A stretch of 47,488 nucleotides of DNA, from positions 1-47,488 of the forward strand of contig JAPUHK010000067.1 of the NCBI GenBank assembly GCA_027297745.1, given 5' to 3'. Below, in pieces: positions 40,506 through 47,488 of this stretch. The DNA is from Planctomycetota bacterium (GTDB taxonomy: Bacteria; Planctomycetota; PLA2). The position numbers and the translations under genes are program-made. The first letter of the stretch is position 1, and every line of letters begins with the position of its first letter. The notes under the pieces were generated by a model. The model saw nothing but the letters and a program-made list of their open reading frames with translations, did no database searches and was not told the DNA's origin.

Positions 40506-41420
40506 ATGCCTGAAGAGCGCGACGTCGAGCTGTCGGAGTTGCTCGCGGAGGTCCGGCGCATCGACGTGCTCAGCAAGCGGCTGGTCACGGACGTGATGGC
40601 CGGCCACTACAGCTCGGTCTTCCGCGGCTCCGGCATCGAGTTCGACCGCGTGCGCGAGTACGTCGAGGGCGATCCGCAGCGCTCGGTGGACTGGAACGTG
40701 ACCGCGCGCATGGGCCGGCCGTTCGTGAAGACCTACGTGGACGAGCGCGAGATGACGGTGCTCTTCCTGCTGGACCTGTCCGCGTCGATGACCGGCGGCT
40801 TCAGCCACTGGTCTGCGCGGCAGGCGGCGGCGCGGGTGTGCGGCTGCCTGGCGCTGAGCGCCACGCGCAACAACGACAAGGTGGGTCTGATCGGTTTCAG
40901 CGACTCGGTGGACAAGTACGTGCATCCGCGCAAGGGGGTCGGCCACGCGCTGCGCATCGTGCGCGACTGCCTGGCGCTGCCCGGCGCCACGACGCGCACG
41001 AACCTCGTGCCCGCGCTGCGCTTCGCCTCCAAGGTCGTGCGCCGGCATGCGACGGTCTTCGTCGTGTCGGATTTCCTGGTCGGCGGCTGGAGCGAAGCGC
41101 TCACCCTGTGTGCGCGCCGCCACGACGTGATCGCGGTGCGCTTGCTGACGCCGGAGCTCGCGCCGCCGGAAGCAGGGCTGATGCGCATGCACGACCCCGA
41201 GAGCGGCCAGGAGACCGTGATCGACTGGAGCGACCGGCGCGTGCGCAACGCGTACTCCGGGCGCGTAGCCGCATGGCGCAGCCGGACCGAGGATGACCTA
41301 CGGCGCGCGAACGTGGACCTGATGGACGTGCCGCTGACGCGCGAGCACGACATCAACAGCATCGCGCGCCCGATCTTGAAGTTCTTCCGCATGCGCGAAC
41401 TACGTGGAGCCAAGCGATGA
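40506..41420 (+). CDS. DUF58-domain protein
   Basis: 304 aa. Hallmarks: GHYSSVFRGSGIEFDRVREYVEGDPQRSVDWNVTARMGRPFVKTYVDERE, with the YxxGD..R.VDW motif typical of DUF58. It continues with a VWA-like fold (VLFLLDLSASMTGGFSHWSA, TRTNLVPALRF). Soluble and basic; acts with MoxR and VWA membrane proteins. It starts at ATG 40506, 2 nt after the MoxR stop. Its stop TGA overlaps the following small ORF's ATG by 3 bases (ATGA). Confidence 0.95.
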   Translation: MPEERDVELSELLAEVRRIDVLSKRLVTDVMAGHYSSVFRGSGIEFDRVREYVEGDPQRSVDWNVTARMGRPFVKTYVDEREMTVLFLLDLSASMTGGFSHWSARQAAARVCGCLALSATRNNDKVGLIGFSDSVDKYVHPRKGVGHALRIVRDCLALPGATTRTNLVPALRFASKVVRRHATVFVVSDFLVGGWSEALTLCARRHDVIAVRLLTPELAPPEAGLMRMHDPESGQETVIDWSDRRVRNAYSGRVAAWRSRTEDDLRRANVDLMDVPLTREHDINSIARPILKFFRMRELRGAKR

Positions 41421-41616
41421 GACACGTATTCCTTGCCCTACTTGCGGTCGCCGCCTGCGCCGGCGGCAAAGACGAGTGGTCTCGAGTGGGAAGCCGGGCT
41501 GGCTGCTGATGCGCCTATTACGCTCCGACAAGATCGACGACGAGAGCTACCCGTATCACGTCATCTATGCGGCGCTGCACGTGAAGGCGCTGGGCGACGT
41601 GCGCTGGGGGGAGTGA
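41417..41616 (+). pseudogene. Broken small lipoprotein gene in the Bat operon
   Basis: ATG 41417 overlaps the DUF58 stop (ATGA) and opens a clear lipoprotein signal (MRHVFLALLAVAACAGGKDE). That frame ends at TGA 41507-41509. The neighbouring frame then carries MRLLRSDKIDDESYPYHVIY and ends at TGA 41614-41616. ATG 41509 overlaps the first stop (TGATG), so two tiny genes are possible. More likely a frameshift or deletion fused remnants of one or two proteins. The start mimics the DUF4381 lipoprotein further down, which suggests that the operon's original next gene was disturbed here. Confidence 0.45.
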
Positions 41617-41625
41617 CCCGCGAGC

Positions 41626-42300
41626 ATGCGCGCGCGTCTGATCTTCGAGCGCCAGCTCGCGCACCTGATCTCGCTTGCACTGCTCGTGGGCGGTCTGTGC
41701 CTGGCGCGCGGCATCGAGGGCTTCACTACGGGCGAGTTTCTCGGCCTCGGGACGGACACGTGGGTCTGGCTCAACGTGGCAAACGCCGCCGCGCACCAGA
41801 TCTTCGTCTGGTTCTGCTGGCGCACCGAGCTGCATGGCGGCTTGATGACGCGGTTGTTCGGGAAGGCCGCCTTTCTCCTCTATGCAGTGGTCTTCTCCGT
41901 CCTGATCCTCGTGCGGCCGCTGTTGATCACTGCGCTCGCCTACGCCAACCGGGGCACGCTCCCGTTGGACCGCACCGTGGCGGCGATCCTCGCGGTGGCT
42001 TGCACGCTCCCGGCCGCCTACCTGGGCTATTCGATCAAGCGCTACTTCACTTTCCGGCGTGCGCTGGGCATCGACCACTTCGACCGCGCATATCGCTCCG
42101 CTCCGCTGGTGCGCAAGGGGATCTTCCGCTGGACCAGCAACGCGATGTACACGTACGGTTTCCTGCTGCTCTGGGCTCCGGCAGTGGGTTTCCGGTCCGT
42201 CGCCGCGCTGTGCGTTGCAGCCTTCTCCCACATCTATATCTCGGTCCACTACGCCTGCACCGAGAAGCCGGACATGAACCGCATCTACGGGGTAGGGTGA
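41626..42300 (+). CDS. PEMT-like membrane methyltransferase (224 aa)
   Basis: Multi-pass membrane protein with at least five hydrophobic segments (LISLALLVGGLCLARGI, AAFLLYAVVFSVLILVRPLLI, TVAAILAVACTLPAAYLGYS). The C-terminal part has NAMYTYGFLLLWAPAVGFRS and ACTEKPDMNRIYG, which resemble the E-x-D motif of phosphatidylethanolamine N-methyltransferase and ICMT families. Those enzymes use SAM to methylate phospholipid head groups or carboxyls. Its place between DUF58 and DUF4381 is unusual for a Bat operon. It ends with a 4-bp overlap to the next start (GTGA). Confidence 0.7.
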   Translation: MRARLIFERQLAHLISLALLVGGLCLARGIEGFTTGEFLGLGTDTWVWLNVANAAAHQIFVWFCWRTELHGGLMTRLFGKAAFLLYAVVFSVLILVRPLLITALAYANRGTLPLDRTVAAILAVACTLPAAYLGYSIKRYFTFRRALGIDHFDRAYRSAPLVRKGIFRWTSNAMYTYGFLLLWAPAVGFRSVAALCVAAFSHIYISVHYACTEKPDMNRIYGVG

Positions 42301-43130
42301 CGCTCCGCATGCAACGGCTCCGGTTCCTGCTCCTCCTCCCGGCGCTGACGGTCGCCTGCGCGGAAAGCACGCCGATCGGCGACGTGCCGCTGCGCATCAG
42401 CGCGGCCGTGCAGGAGGTGCCGCTCGGCAAGGCGTTCGCATTGACGGTCGTGCGGGTCTGGGACAAGGGCGCGGCCGCCGACTGGAACGACGAAGCGCTC
42501 GCACCGTTGCACGTGCGGCTCGTGGAGACGTCGCGCCGCGCGGACGGCAACCGGGTCGAGGAGACGCGCCGCTACAGCGCCTACGCGTTCACGCTCGGCG
42601 ACGTGACGGAGCCCGTCGAGTTGCGCGTGAAGCGCGCCCTCGACCCGACCGCGCCCGGACCGGCCGAGTTGCCGGCGGCGCCGGCATCCGGCTCGATCCC
42701 ATGGGCGGCGTGGCTGGCCGCGACGCTCGGCGCTTTCGCCCTATTCCTTTATGTCAAAGGGCTTCGCAGACCGCGGGCGGAGCCTCAGGCCCAAGAGCTG
42801 CCCGCGGCGGTCACGCCCGAACCGCACTTGCGCGCGCTCGAGCGCATCGAACGGTTGCGTCCGCTGCAGCCCGAGAGTCACGAGGACTTGCAGGCCTACT
42901 ACCAAGAGGCCTCAGGGCTTGTGCGCGACTACGTGCGCGAGCGCTTCGCATTGATGACGGCCGTCCTCACTACCGAGGAGCTGCTCCAGCGCTCTACACA
43001 CCGCGACATGCTGGCCAACGTGCTGCGTCACTGCGACCTGGTCAAGTTCGCGCGGCACGCCGCAACCGCGCCGGAGCGCGAACACATGCTGGACGGGGCG
43101 GACACGTTCATCCGGGAGACTCGCGCATGA
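42297..43130 (+). CDS. DUF4381-domain membrane lipoprotein (277 aa)
   Basis: Signal with lipobox (LLLLPALTVAC), a beta-rich N-terminal domain (DVPLRISAAVQEVPLGKAF), one TM helix (IPWAAWLAATLGAFALFLYV) and a cytoplasmic DUF4381-like helical end (HEDLQAYYQEASGLVRDYVRE, LTTEELLQRSTHRDMLANVL, EREHMLDGADTFIRET). DUF4381 proteins sit between DUF58 and VWA genes in Bat-type operons. Start GTG 42297 overlaps the previous stop; ATG 42309 is an alternative that also starts a signal peptide. The stop overlaps the next ATG by 4 bp. Confidence 0.85.
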   Translation: MTLRMQRLRFLLLLPALTVACAESTPIGDVPLRISAAVQEVPLGKAFALTVVRVWDKGAAADWNDEALAPLHVRLVETSRRADGNRVEETRRYSAYAFTLGDVTEPVELRVKRALDPTAPGPAELPAAPASGSIPWAAWLAATLGAFALFLYVKGLRRPRAEPQAQELPAAVTPEPHLRALERIERLRPLQPESHEDLQAYYQEASGLVRDYVRERFALMTAVLTTEELLQRSTHRDMLANVLRHCDLVKFARHAATAPEREHMLDGADTFIRETRA

Positions 43131-44098
43131 ACCTGGCCGCGCCTTGGTTTCTGCTGCTGGCCCTGCTGGTGCCCCTGGCGTTGTGGCTGCGCTACCGGCG
43201 GCGCGCACCCGCGCTGCTCTTCGCACCGGGCGCGCTCTTGAGGCCGGCGTCGCCCAAGACCTGGCGCGTGCGCCTGTTGCCCCTGCCGCCGCTGCTCACG
43301 GTCCTTGGGCTGCTGCTCGCCGTGCTGGCGCTCGCGCGGCCGGTGAAGCACGTGCCGCTCCCGCATACGACGGAAGGCATCGACATCATGTTGTGCATCG
43401 ATACGTCGTCCTCGATGACGGCCAACGACATGGATCCCGGGCGCACGCGGCTCGACGTGGCCAAGGCTGCGGCGGCGCGCTTTGTCGGCGGCCGGCCCGA
43501 CGACCGCATCGGCCTGGTCGGCTTCGCACGCTATCCGGACCTGCGTTGCCCCCCCACCCTGGACCACGAAGCCCTACAGCAGTTCCTGGCGCAAGTCTCG
43601 CCGGTGGCCGGCGACGGACCCGAAGACGCGACCGGCATCGGCACGGCGGTGGCGCGCGCCGCGCAGGTGCTGCGCGGCAGCACCGGTAAGTCCAAGGTCG
43701 TAATCCTGCTCACCGACGGTGAGGAGAACGTCGCCACCGAGCTCACGCCCGAAGAGATCGCGCCGCTGCACGCCGGACAGCTGTGCCGGGAGCTCGGCGT
43801 GCACGTGTACGCCATCAGCGCCGGTCTTGGCAGCCGCGACGCCGCCGGCGAGTGGGTCGAGATCGACACGCGCCAGATCCGGCTGTTGGCCGAAAGGACC
43901 GGCGGCCGCTTCTACACGGCGCGCGACGCCGGCGCGGTCGAGAGCGTGTACACAGAGATCGCGCAGCTGCACAAGGCGGCCTTCGAAGAGCCGCGTTTCG
44001 AGGTCGAGGAACGCTTCCTGTCCTTCCTCGCTGCTGCCGTCGTGCTCCTGATCGGGAGCCGCCTGCTGCAATCCACGGTGCTGGCGGTGCTGCCATGA
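43127..44098 (+). CDS. batA: VWA-domain membrane protein, BatA-like
   Basis: 323 aa. Two N-terminal hydrophobic segments (WFLLLALLVPLALWL, LLTVLGLLLAVLALARP), then a VWA domain with MIDAS D92-T-S94-S-S96 (LCIDTSSSM), a T-like loop and VVILLTDGEENV. A C-terminal TM segment (FLSFLAAAVVLLIGSRLL) closes it. This is the BatA layout: inner-membrane anchored with periplasmic or cytosolic VWA binding metal and a partner. Start ATG 43127 and stop at 44098 overlap both neighbours by 4 bp. Confidence 0.93.
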   Translation: MNLAAPWFLLLALLVPLALWLRYRRRAPALLFAPGALLRPASPKTWRVRLLPLPPLLTVLGLLLAVLALARPVKHVPLPHTTEGIDIMLCIDTSSSMTANDMDPGRTRLDVAKAAAARFVGGRPDDRIGLVGFARYPDLRCPPTLDHEALQQFLAQVSPVAGDGPEDATGIGTAVARAAQVLRGSTGKSKVVILLTDGEENVATELTPEEIAPLHAGQLCRELGVHVYAISAGLGSRDAAGEWVEIDTRQIRLLAERTGGRFYTARDAGAVESVYTEIAQLHKAAFEEPRFEVEERFLSFLAAAVVLLIGSRLLQSTVLAVLP

Positions 44099-45069
44099 GC
44101 TGGATCCAGCCGGAAGCGCTCCCGGTGCTCATCGTCGCGCCGCTCGCGGGCCTGCTCTTGTGGACGCTCGACCGGCGCAGGACACGACGCCTTGCGCGCA
44201 TCGCCGGTCCGCGCGTATCGACGTTGGCTAGCGGCTTCGGGACCGGCCACCGGCGCACGCTACTGTTCAGCGCGGCGCTGCTTTTGGCGCTCGTGGCCAT
44301 CTTGCAACCGGCCTGGGGCATGGCGACGCGCACGGTGGAGCAACGCGGCGTCGACATCGTGGCCTGCCTGGACGTGTCGCGCTCGATGCTGGCGCAGGAC
44401 CTGCAACCCAGCCGTCTGGCCCGGGCGAAACGCGCGCTGGCCGCGCTGGCCGAACGCGCGCACGGCGACCGGCTGGGTCTGGTGGTCTTCGCGGGCGAAG
44501 CGCGGCACATCGTTCCGCTTACGCGCGACCGGCACTCCTTCGTGGAGCTGGCCGAAGCGGCGGGCCCGCTCAGCGTCGCGCGTGGAGGCTCCGACCTCGG
44601 GGCGGCGCTACGCGGCGCGCTCGATGCGCTCGAGGGGCGCTCGGGCGAGCACGAGGTGATCCTGCTCCTGACCGACGGCGAGGACCACGAGGGGCGCGCC
44701 CTGCGCGTCGCGGAGACCTGCAAGGAACGCGGTATCACGGTGCACTGCGCCGGCTTCGGCACGCAGCTCGGCGGCAAGATCCCGGACGCCGGCGCGTTCC
44801 TGCGGGATCGCGCGGGGCGCGAAGTCGTTTCCACTCTGGATCCCACGACCCTGCGGCGGATCGCGGCGGCCACGGGCGGCGACTACGTGGACGCGGAGCA
44901 ACCGTATCCACTCATTGAGGTTTACGAGCAACGCATCCTGCCGATGGCGCGCAAGGCGTTCGAGGCCGAAGAGCGCCGCTCGAAAGAGAACCATTACCAG
45001 TGGCCCTTGCTGGCCGCGTTCTTGTTCTGGATGGTGGATCTGTGTTTGGGCGATCGAAGACGGCGCTAG
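44095..45069 (+). CDS. batB: VWA-domain membrane protein, BatB-like
   Basis: 324 aa. Hydrophobic N-terminus (ALPVLIVAPLAGLLLW, LLFSAALLLALVAIL), VWA domain with MIDAS D93-V-S95-R-S97 (CLDVSRSML) and VILLLTDGEDHEG, and a C-terminal TM (WPLLAAFLFWMVDLCLG). It is a second VWA partner, paralogous to the preceding gene. In Bat operons BatA and BatB form a complex with BatC. The start overlaps the BatA-like stop by 4 bp. The following TPR-like lipoprotein begins inside its last 28 bases. Confidence 0.93.
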   Translation: MSWIQPEALPVLIVAPLAGLLLWTLDRRRTRRLARIAGPRVSTLASGFGTGHRRTLLFSAALLLALVAILQPAWGMATRTVEQRGVDIVACLDVSRSMLAQDLQPSRLARAKRALAALAERAHGDRLGLVVFAGEARHIVPLTRDRHSFVELAEAAGPLSVARGGSDLGAALRGALDALEGRSGEHEVILLLTDGEDHEGRALRVAETCKERGITVHCAGFGTQLGGKIPDAGAFLRDRAGREVVSTLDPTTLRRIAAATGGDYVDAEQPYPLIEVYEQRILPMARKAFEAEERRSKENHYQWPLLAAFLFWMVDLCLGDRRRR

Positions 45070-45695
45070 CAGGCACGCTGTTGCTGTTCGGCTGCGGGGT
45101 CGGCGGTGCGGCGCAGAAGGCGTTGGATCACGCGCTGCAGTCGTTGCGCGACGGCGACCTGCGCGCTGCGGAGGCTTCCGCGGAACGGGCGGCGGCGCGC
45201 GGAGGCCCCGAGTACGCGGCGCTGCGCGATTTCCTGCACGGCAACGTGGCCTTCGTACGTTGCGTCGAAGCCGGGCGGCAGGCGAGCACGCCGGCCGCGG
45301 AGCCCTTCGCCTGGGACGTGGCCCTGCTCTACGGCAGGAAGGCGCGCGACCTCTGGCAACGCGCGGCCGTGAGCCGGGCCGACTGGCCCGCAGCGCGGCG
45401 CAACGTGGAACGCGCGCTGCTCAAGCTGGAGGAGTTGGAGCAAGAGAAAGCCGACGCGGAAGATCGCAGACGCCGGGCATCCGATCCGCAGCCCCGCCCG
45501 CAGCCGCTGCCGAAGCCCAGGCAGCCGGAGCCGGATCCGGAGCAAGGACCTCCCGACGGGCCGCAACTGAAAGAGCTCGGGCGGGAGCAAGTGCTGCAAC
45601 TGCTCGAGAAGCTCGCACAGAAGGAGCGGGAGAAGCTCGCCTTGCGGCGCTCCCAGCGGGAAGCAGGCACGGCCGGAGTCGAGAAGGACTGGTGA
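45042..45695 (+). CDS. batC: TPR-like lipoprotein, BatC-like (217 aa)
   Basis: Lipoprotein signal VFGRSKTALAGTLLLFGCG. A helical TPR-like region (LDHALQSLRDGDLRAAEASAERAA, RNVERALLKLEELEQEK) is followed by a Pro/Gln/Arg-rich linker and a charged helical end (EQVLQLLEKLAQKEREKLALRRSQREAG). Position between BatB and BatD, and the TPR-type helices, suggest the BatC role of a scaffold for the BatA/BatB complex. The start GTG 45042 overlaps the BatB end by 28 bp, and the stop overlaps the BatD-like start (GTGA). Confidence 0.7.
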   Translation: MFGRSKTALAGTLLLFGCGVGGAAQKALDHALQSLRDGDLRAAEASAERAAARGGPEYAALRDFLHGNVAFVRCVEAGRQASTPAAEPFAWDVALLYGRKARDLWQRAAVSRADWPAARRNVERALLKLEELEQEKADAEDRRRRASDPQPRPQPLPKPRQPEPDPEQGPPDGPQLKELGREQVLQLLEKLAQKEREKLALRRSQREAGTAGVEKDW

Positions 45696-47047
45696 GCCGC
45701 CCCTTCCTATTGTTGTGCATCCTGTTGTACGGGGCCCCGGCGGCGCATGCGCAGGGGCCGGCCCCCGAAGAGCGCGCCTTCGTCGAGCTGGAGGCGCCGC
45801 GCACGATCTGCTTCGTGCACGAGCCGCTGCGCGTCACTCTGCGCATCGGATTCGATGCCGGGTACTTCCGCGATCACGCCGTGCAGATGTTCCAGAAGCG
45901 CTTCGACGTCCCCGTACAGGTGCATGCGCCGCTGCCGGACGGGGTGCTGCATGAAGGCACGGGCGAGAGACTGAGCCTGGTGTTGAACGGGGCCGCGGTC
46001 GATGCGGCCCGGGGCGAGGACGTCGTTCGGGACGGACGGCGCTACACGTTGCTCGAGATCGAACGCAGCTACGTGCCGCAACGTGCGGGCGAGCTCATGA
46101 TCGCCGCGCCTGAGCTGCGCTTCCAGTACGCGACGGAGTTCAAGGAGGACTTCCTGGGCGGCCGTCTGCCCGTCGATCCACGCGATGCGCTCGTGAAGGG
46201 CGCCCCGTTGGCCATCCTGGTGCGCGCGTTGCCGGAAGAAGGCAAGCCGCCCGAGTTCACGGGCGCGGTCGGCCGCTTCACCGTGCGCGCTGACGCCCGG
46301 CCGCTCGAGCTCGAGGCCGGATCGAGCTTGACGCTCGTGCTGCGGATCGAGGGTGAGGGCAACCTGGCTTCCGTGGAGCCGCCGATGCTGGAGGGCCTGA
46401 AGGGCTTCCACGTCTACGGCATGCTCGACGACGGGGGCGCCCCTCTGCGCACGATCACGTATGAGCTGGCGCCGCTCGACGCCGCGGCAGAGGAAGTGCC
46501 TGCGATTCCGTTCGCGTATTTCGATCCGGGCACGGCGACCTACCGCACCGTGTACACGCAGGCGATCCCGCTGACGGTCCGCTGCGGCAAGAGCGCACGC
46601 GCGGATCCGCCCCCTCCTGAGGACTCCTCCGGTGGCTGGTTCTTGCTGGTTGCGGCCGCGCTGTCCGCCTTCGGCTTGCTGTTGTGGGTGCGCTCACGGC
46701 GGCAGGCACCGGCACCCGATGCGGCAGCGGCGTTTCGGACGCGGGCCGGGGACCCCGACGTGGACCTTGCGAACGCTCTTGCGGAGTACCTGGCCGCGCG
46801 CCTGGGCTGTGCAGCGGCGTCCGTGATCGCGCCCGACCTGCCTGCACGGCTCGAGGCGGCCGGCGTGCCCGCGGACCTCGCGGCGCGCACGGCGAAGCTG
46901 CTCGAGCACCTTGTGGCTGCCCGCTACGGCGGCTCCACGTCCGACTCCGGCGCCCTGGCCGAAGCCCGCGAGCTGGTGGGCGCGCTGGAGGCCTCGTTCG
47001 AGGCCAGCGCCCGTGCGCATAAGCACACCGTAAGTCGGCACACGTAG
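45692..47047 (+). CDS. batD: BatD-like membrane protein (451 aa)
   Basis: Signal peptide (LLLCILLYGAPAAHA). BatD-type beta-sandwich region: VELEAPRTICFVHEPLRVTLRI, LLEIERSYVPQRAGELMIAAPELRFQY, FTGAVGRFTVRADARPLELEAGSSLTLVLRIEGEGN, typical of this family. One TM (WFLLVAAALSAFGLLLWV) precedes a cytoplasmic helical end. This is the last gene of the operon and begins at GTG 45692 with a 4-bp overlap. Bat proteins are linked to aerotolerance in Bacteroides and to periplasmic chaperone functions elsewhere; exact role here is inferred. Confidence 0.85.
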   Translation: MSRPFLLLCILLYGAPAAHAQGPAPEERAFVELEAPRTICFVHEPLRVTLRIGFDAGYFRDHAVQMFQKRFDVPVQVHAPLPDGVLHEGTGERLSLVLNGAAVDAARGEDVVRDGRRYTLLEIERSYVPQRAGELMIAAPELRFQYATEFKEDFLGGRLPVDPRDALVKGAPLAILVRALPEEGKPPEFTGAVGRFTVRADARPLELEAGSSLTLVLRIEGEGNLASVEPPMLEGLKGFHVYGMLDDGGAPLRTITYELAPLDAAAEEVPAIPFAYFDPGTATYRTVYTQAIPLTVRCGKSARADPPPPEDSSGGWFLLVAAALSAFGLLLWVRSRRQAPAPDAAAAFRTRAGDPDVDLANALAEYLAARLGCAAASVIAPDLPARLEAAGVPADLAARTAKLLEHLVAARYGGSTSDSGALAEARELVGALEASFEASARAHKHTVSRHT

Positions 47048-47089
47048 CCTCTCCCTCGGTACGAGCGCGTCGAAGAGAAAGGTATCGAG

Positions 47090-47488
47090 ATGATCAAGCA
47101 CGCGTCCCTGTTGTCTCTACTCACGGCCCTCGGGGTCGCACTGAGCCTCGGCGTCGTCGCCTGGGCCGACGACGACGATGGCGACGACGGCCGTCGTCGC
47201 CGGCAAACGCTCCCGTTCGACGGGATCGACTTCTTCTTCGAATTCAACGAGACCGATGAGGACCTCGGGATTCAGCTGTGCCTGGGAGCCGCTCCCTGGA
47301 AGAAACTCAAGATCACCGACCCCAACGGCAAGAAGATCCTCGAGGTGCGCGGCAAGGGCAACTTGAAAGACTTCGGTCTTTCCAGCCTCTTCTTCGAAAG
47401 CAACGAGCCGTCCTTCGACGAGATGTCGATGGAGGAGATCCTCGACCTGTTCCCGGAAGGTGAATACGAGTTCGAGGGCCGCACGATC
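47090..47488 (+). CDS. Secreted protein of unknown function, partial (C-terminus off right edge)
   Basis: 133 codons are open to the edge. A signal peptide (MIKHASLLSLLTALGVALSL) ends near WADDDD, followed by a short Asp/Arg-rich stretch. The mature part has FFFEFNETDEDLGIQLCLG, PWKKLKITDPNGKKILEVRG, LFFESNEPSFDEMSMEEILD and FPEGEYEFEGRTI, a pattern I associate with small secreted proteins of unknown function found in diverse MAGs. AAAGG lies about 8 nt before ATG 47090. It lies 42 nt after the BatD stop, so it may be a separate unit or follow on. Confidence 0.7.
   Translation, partial: MIKHASLLSLLTALGVALSLGVVAWADDDDGDDGRRRRQTLPFDGIDFFFEFNETDEDLGIQLCLGAAPWKKLKITDPNGKKILEVRGKGNLKDFGLSSLFFESNEPSFDEMSMEEILDLFPEGEYEFEGRTI

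Noticed and set aside
41507-41509. TGA in the broken lipoprotein as a second selenocysteine
   Set aside because: No redox motif around it, the downstream frame is not protein-like, and ATG 41509 overlaps the stop. A frameshift or tiny coupled ORFs fit better.
1-47488. tRNA, rRNA or CRISPR array
   Set aside because: No cloverleaf with a GGTTCGAATCC-type T arm, no rRNA signature and no regularly spaced direct repeats were seen. Small structures were not searched computationally.

Overview
The window is visibly GC-rich and densely coded on both strands, with no rRNA, tRNA, CRISPR array or intact insertion sequence that I can see. The gene mix suggests a Planctomycetota-like or other deep-branching Gram-negative chromosome. 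It includes a large TPR/FG-GAP/ASPIC-type protein, a multi-EF-hand secreted protein, two small c-type haem proteins next to a porin-like barrel, a HEAT-repeat protein with a Lys/Ala/Pro tail, many lipoproteins and a MoxR/DUF58/VWA (Bat-type) operon. The phylum is an inference; no marker gene here settles it.

Layout. 1-1.7 kb: two pilin-like (PilX-type N-terminus) genes, the first running off the left edge. 1.9-7.0 kb: HEAT-repeat protein, a serine hydroxymethyltransferase-like enzyme coupled to a winged-helix-like protein, and a divergent MthK-like K+ channel. 7.1-10.9 kb: porin-like protein, two haem c proteins and an AsmA-like protein. 11-18.5 kb, all minus strand: EF-hand protein, 1119-aa TPR/FG-GAP protein, ferritin-like protein and a secreted HExxH metallopeptidase. 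18.7-22.7 kb: GAF-PP2C phosphatase, M32 carboxypeptidase and a MoxR ATPase. 22.7-26.2 kb: a repeat-rich spacer, a 32-residue bL37-like basic protein, rluD-like, deoC, rpmG and a propeller-TPR protein. 26.3-30.8 kb: methyltransferase, serine hydrolase, lactonase-like lipoprotein, YbaN/DUF454 protein and an AhpD-like peroxidase-related gene whose second CxxC cysteine is an in-frame TGA. 31-37.1 kb: a two-component system with a PepSY-like protein and two lipoproteins of one domain family. 37.3-47.0 kb: a long Bat-type operon. 47.1 kb: a secreted protein cut by the right edge.

Two systems stand out. (1) The gene at 30225-30818 looks like a selenoprotein: CxxU-x3-H replaces CxxC-x3-H, and a perfect 7-bp stem-loop lies at the right distance after the TGA to be a bacterial SECIS element. 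(2) Three promoters around the OmpR-type regulator share TAAG-N7-TAAG tandem repeats with an 11-bp period. They precede the single-domain lipoprotein, the PepSY/regulator/kinase operon and the triple-domain lipoprotein, so the regulator, its candidate targets and its candidate operator can all be read from the sequence.

The Bat-type operon (37331-47047) runs as secreted thioredoxin-fold/TPR protein, MoxR, DUF58, a broken small lipoprotein, a PEMT-like membrane methyltransferase, DUF4381, two VWA membrane proteins, a TPR-like lipoprotein and a BatD-like protein. Most junctions overlap by 4 bp. A candidate sigma70-type promoter and two tandem terminator hairpins lie just upstream.
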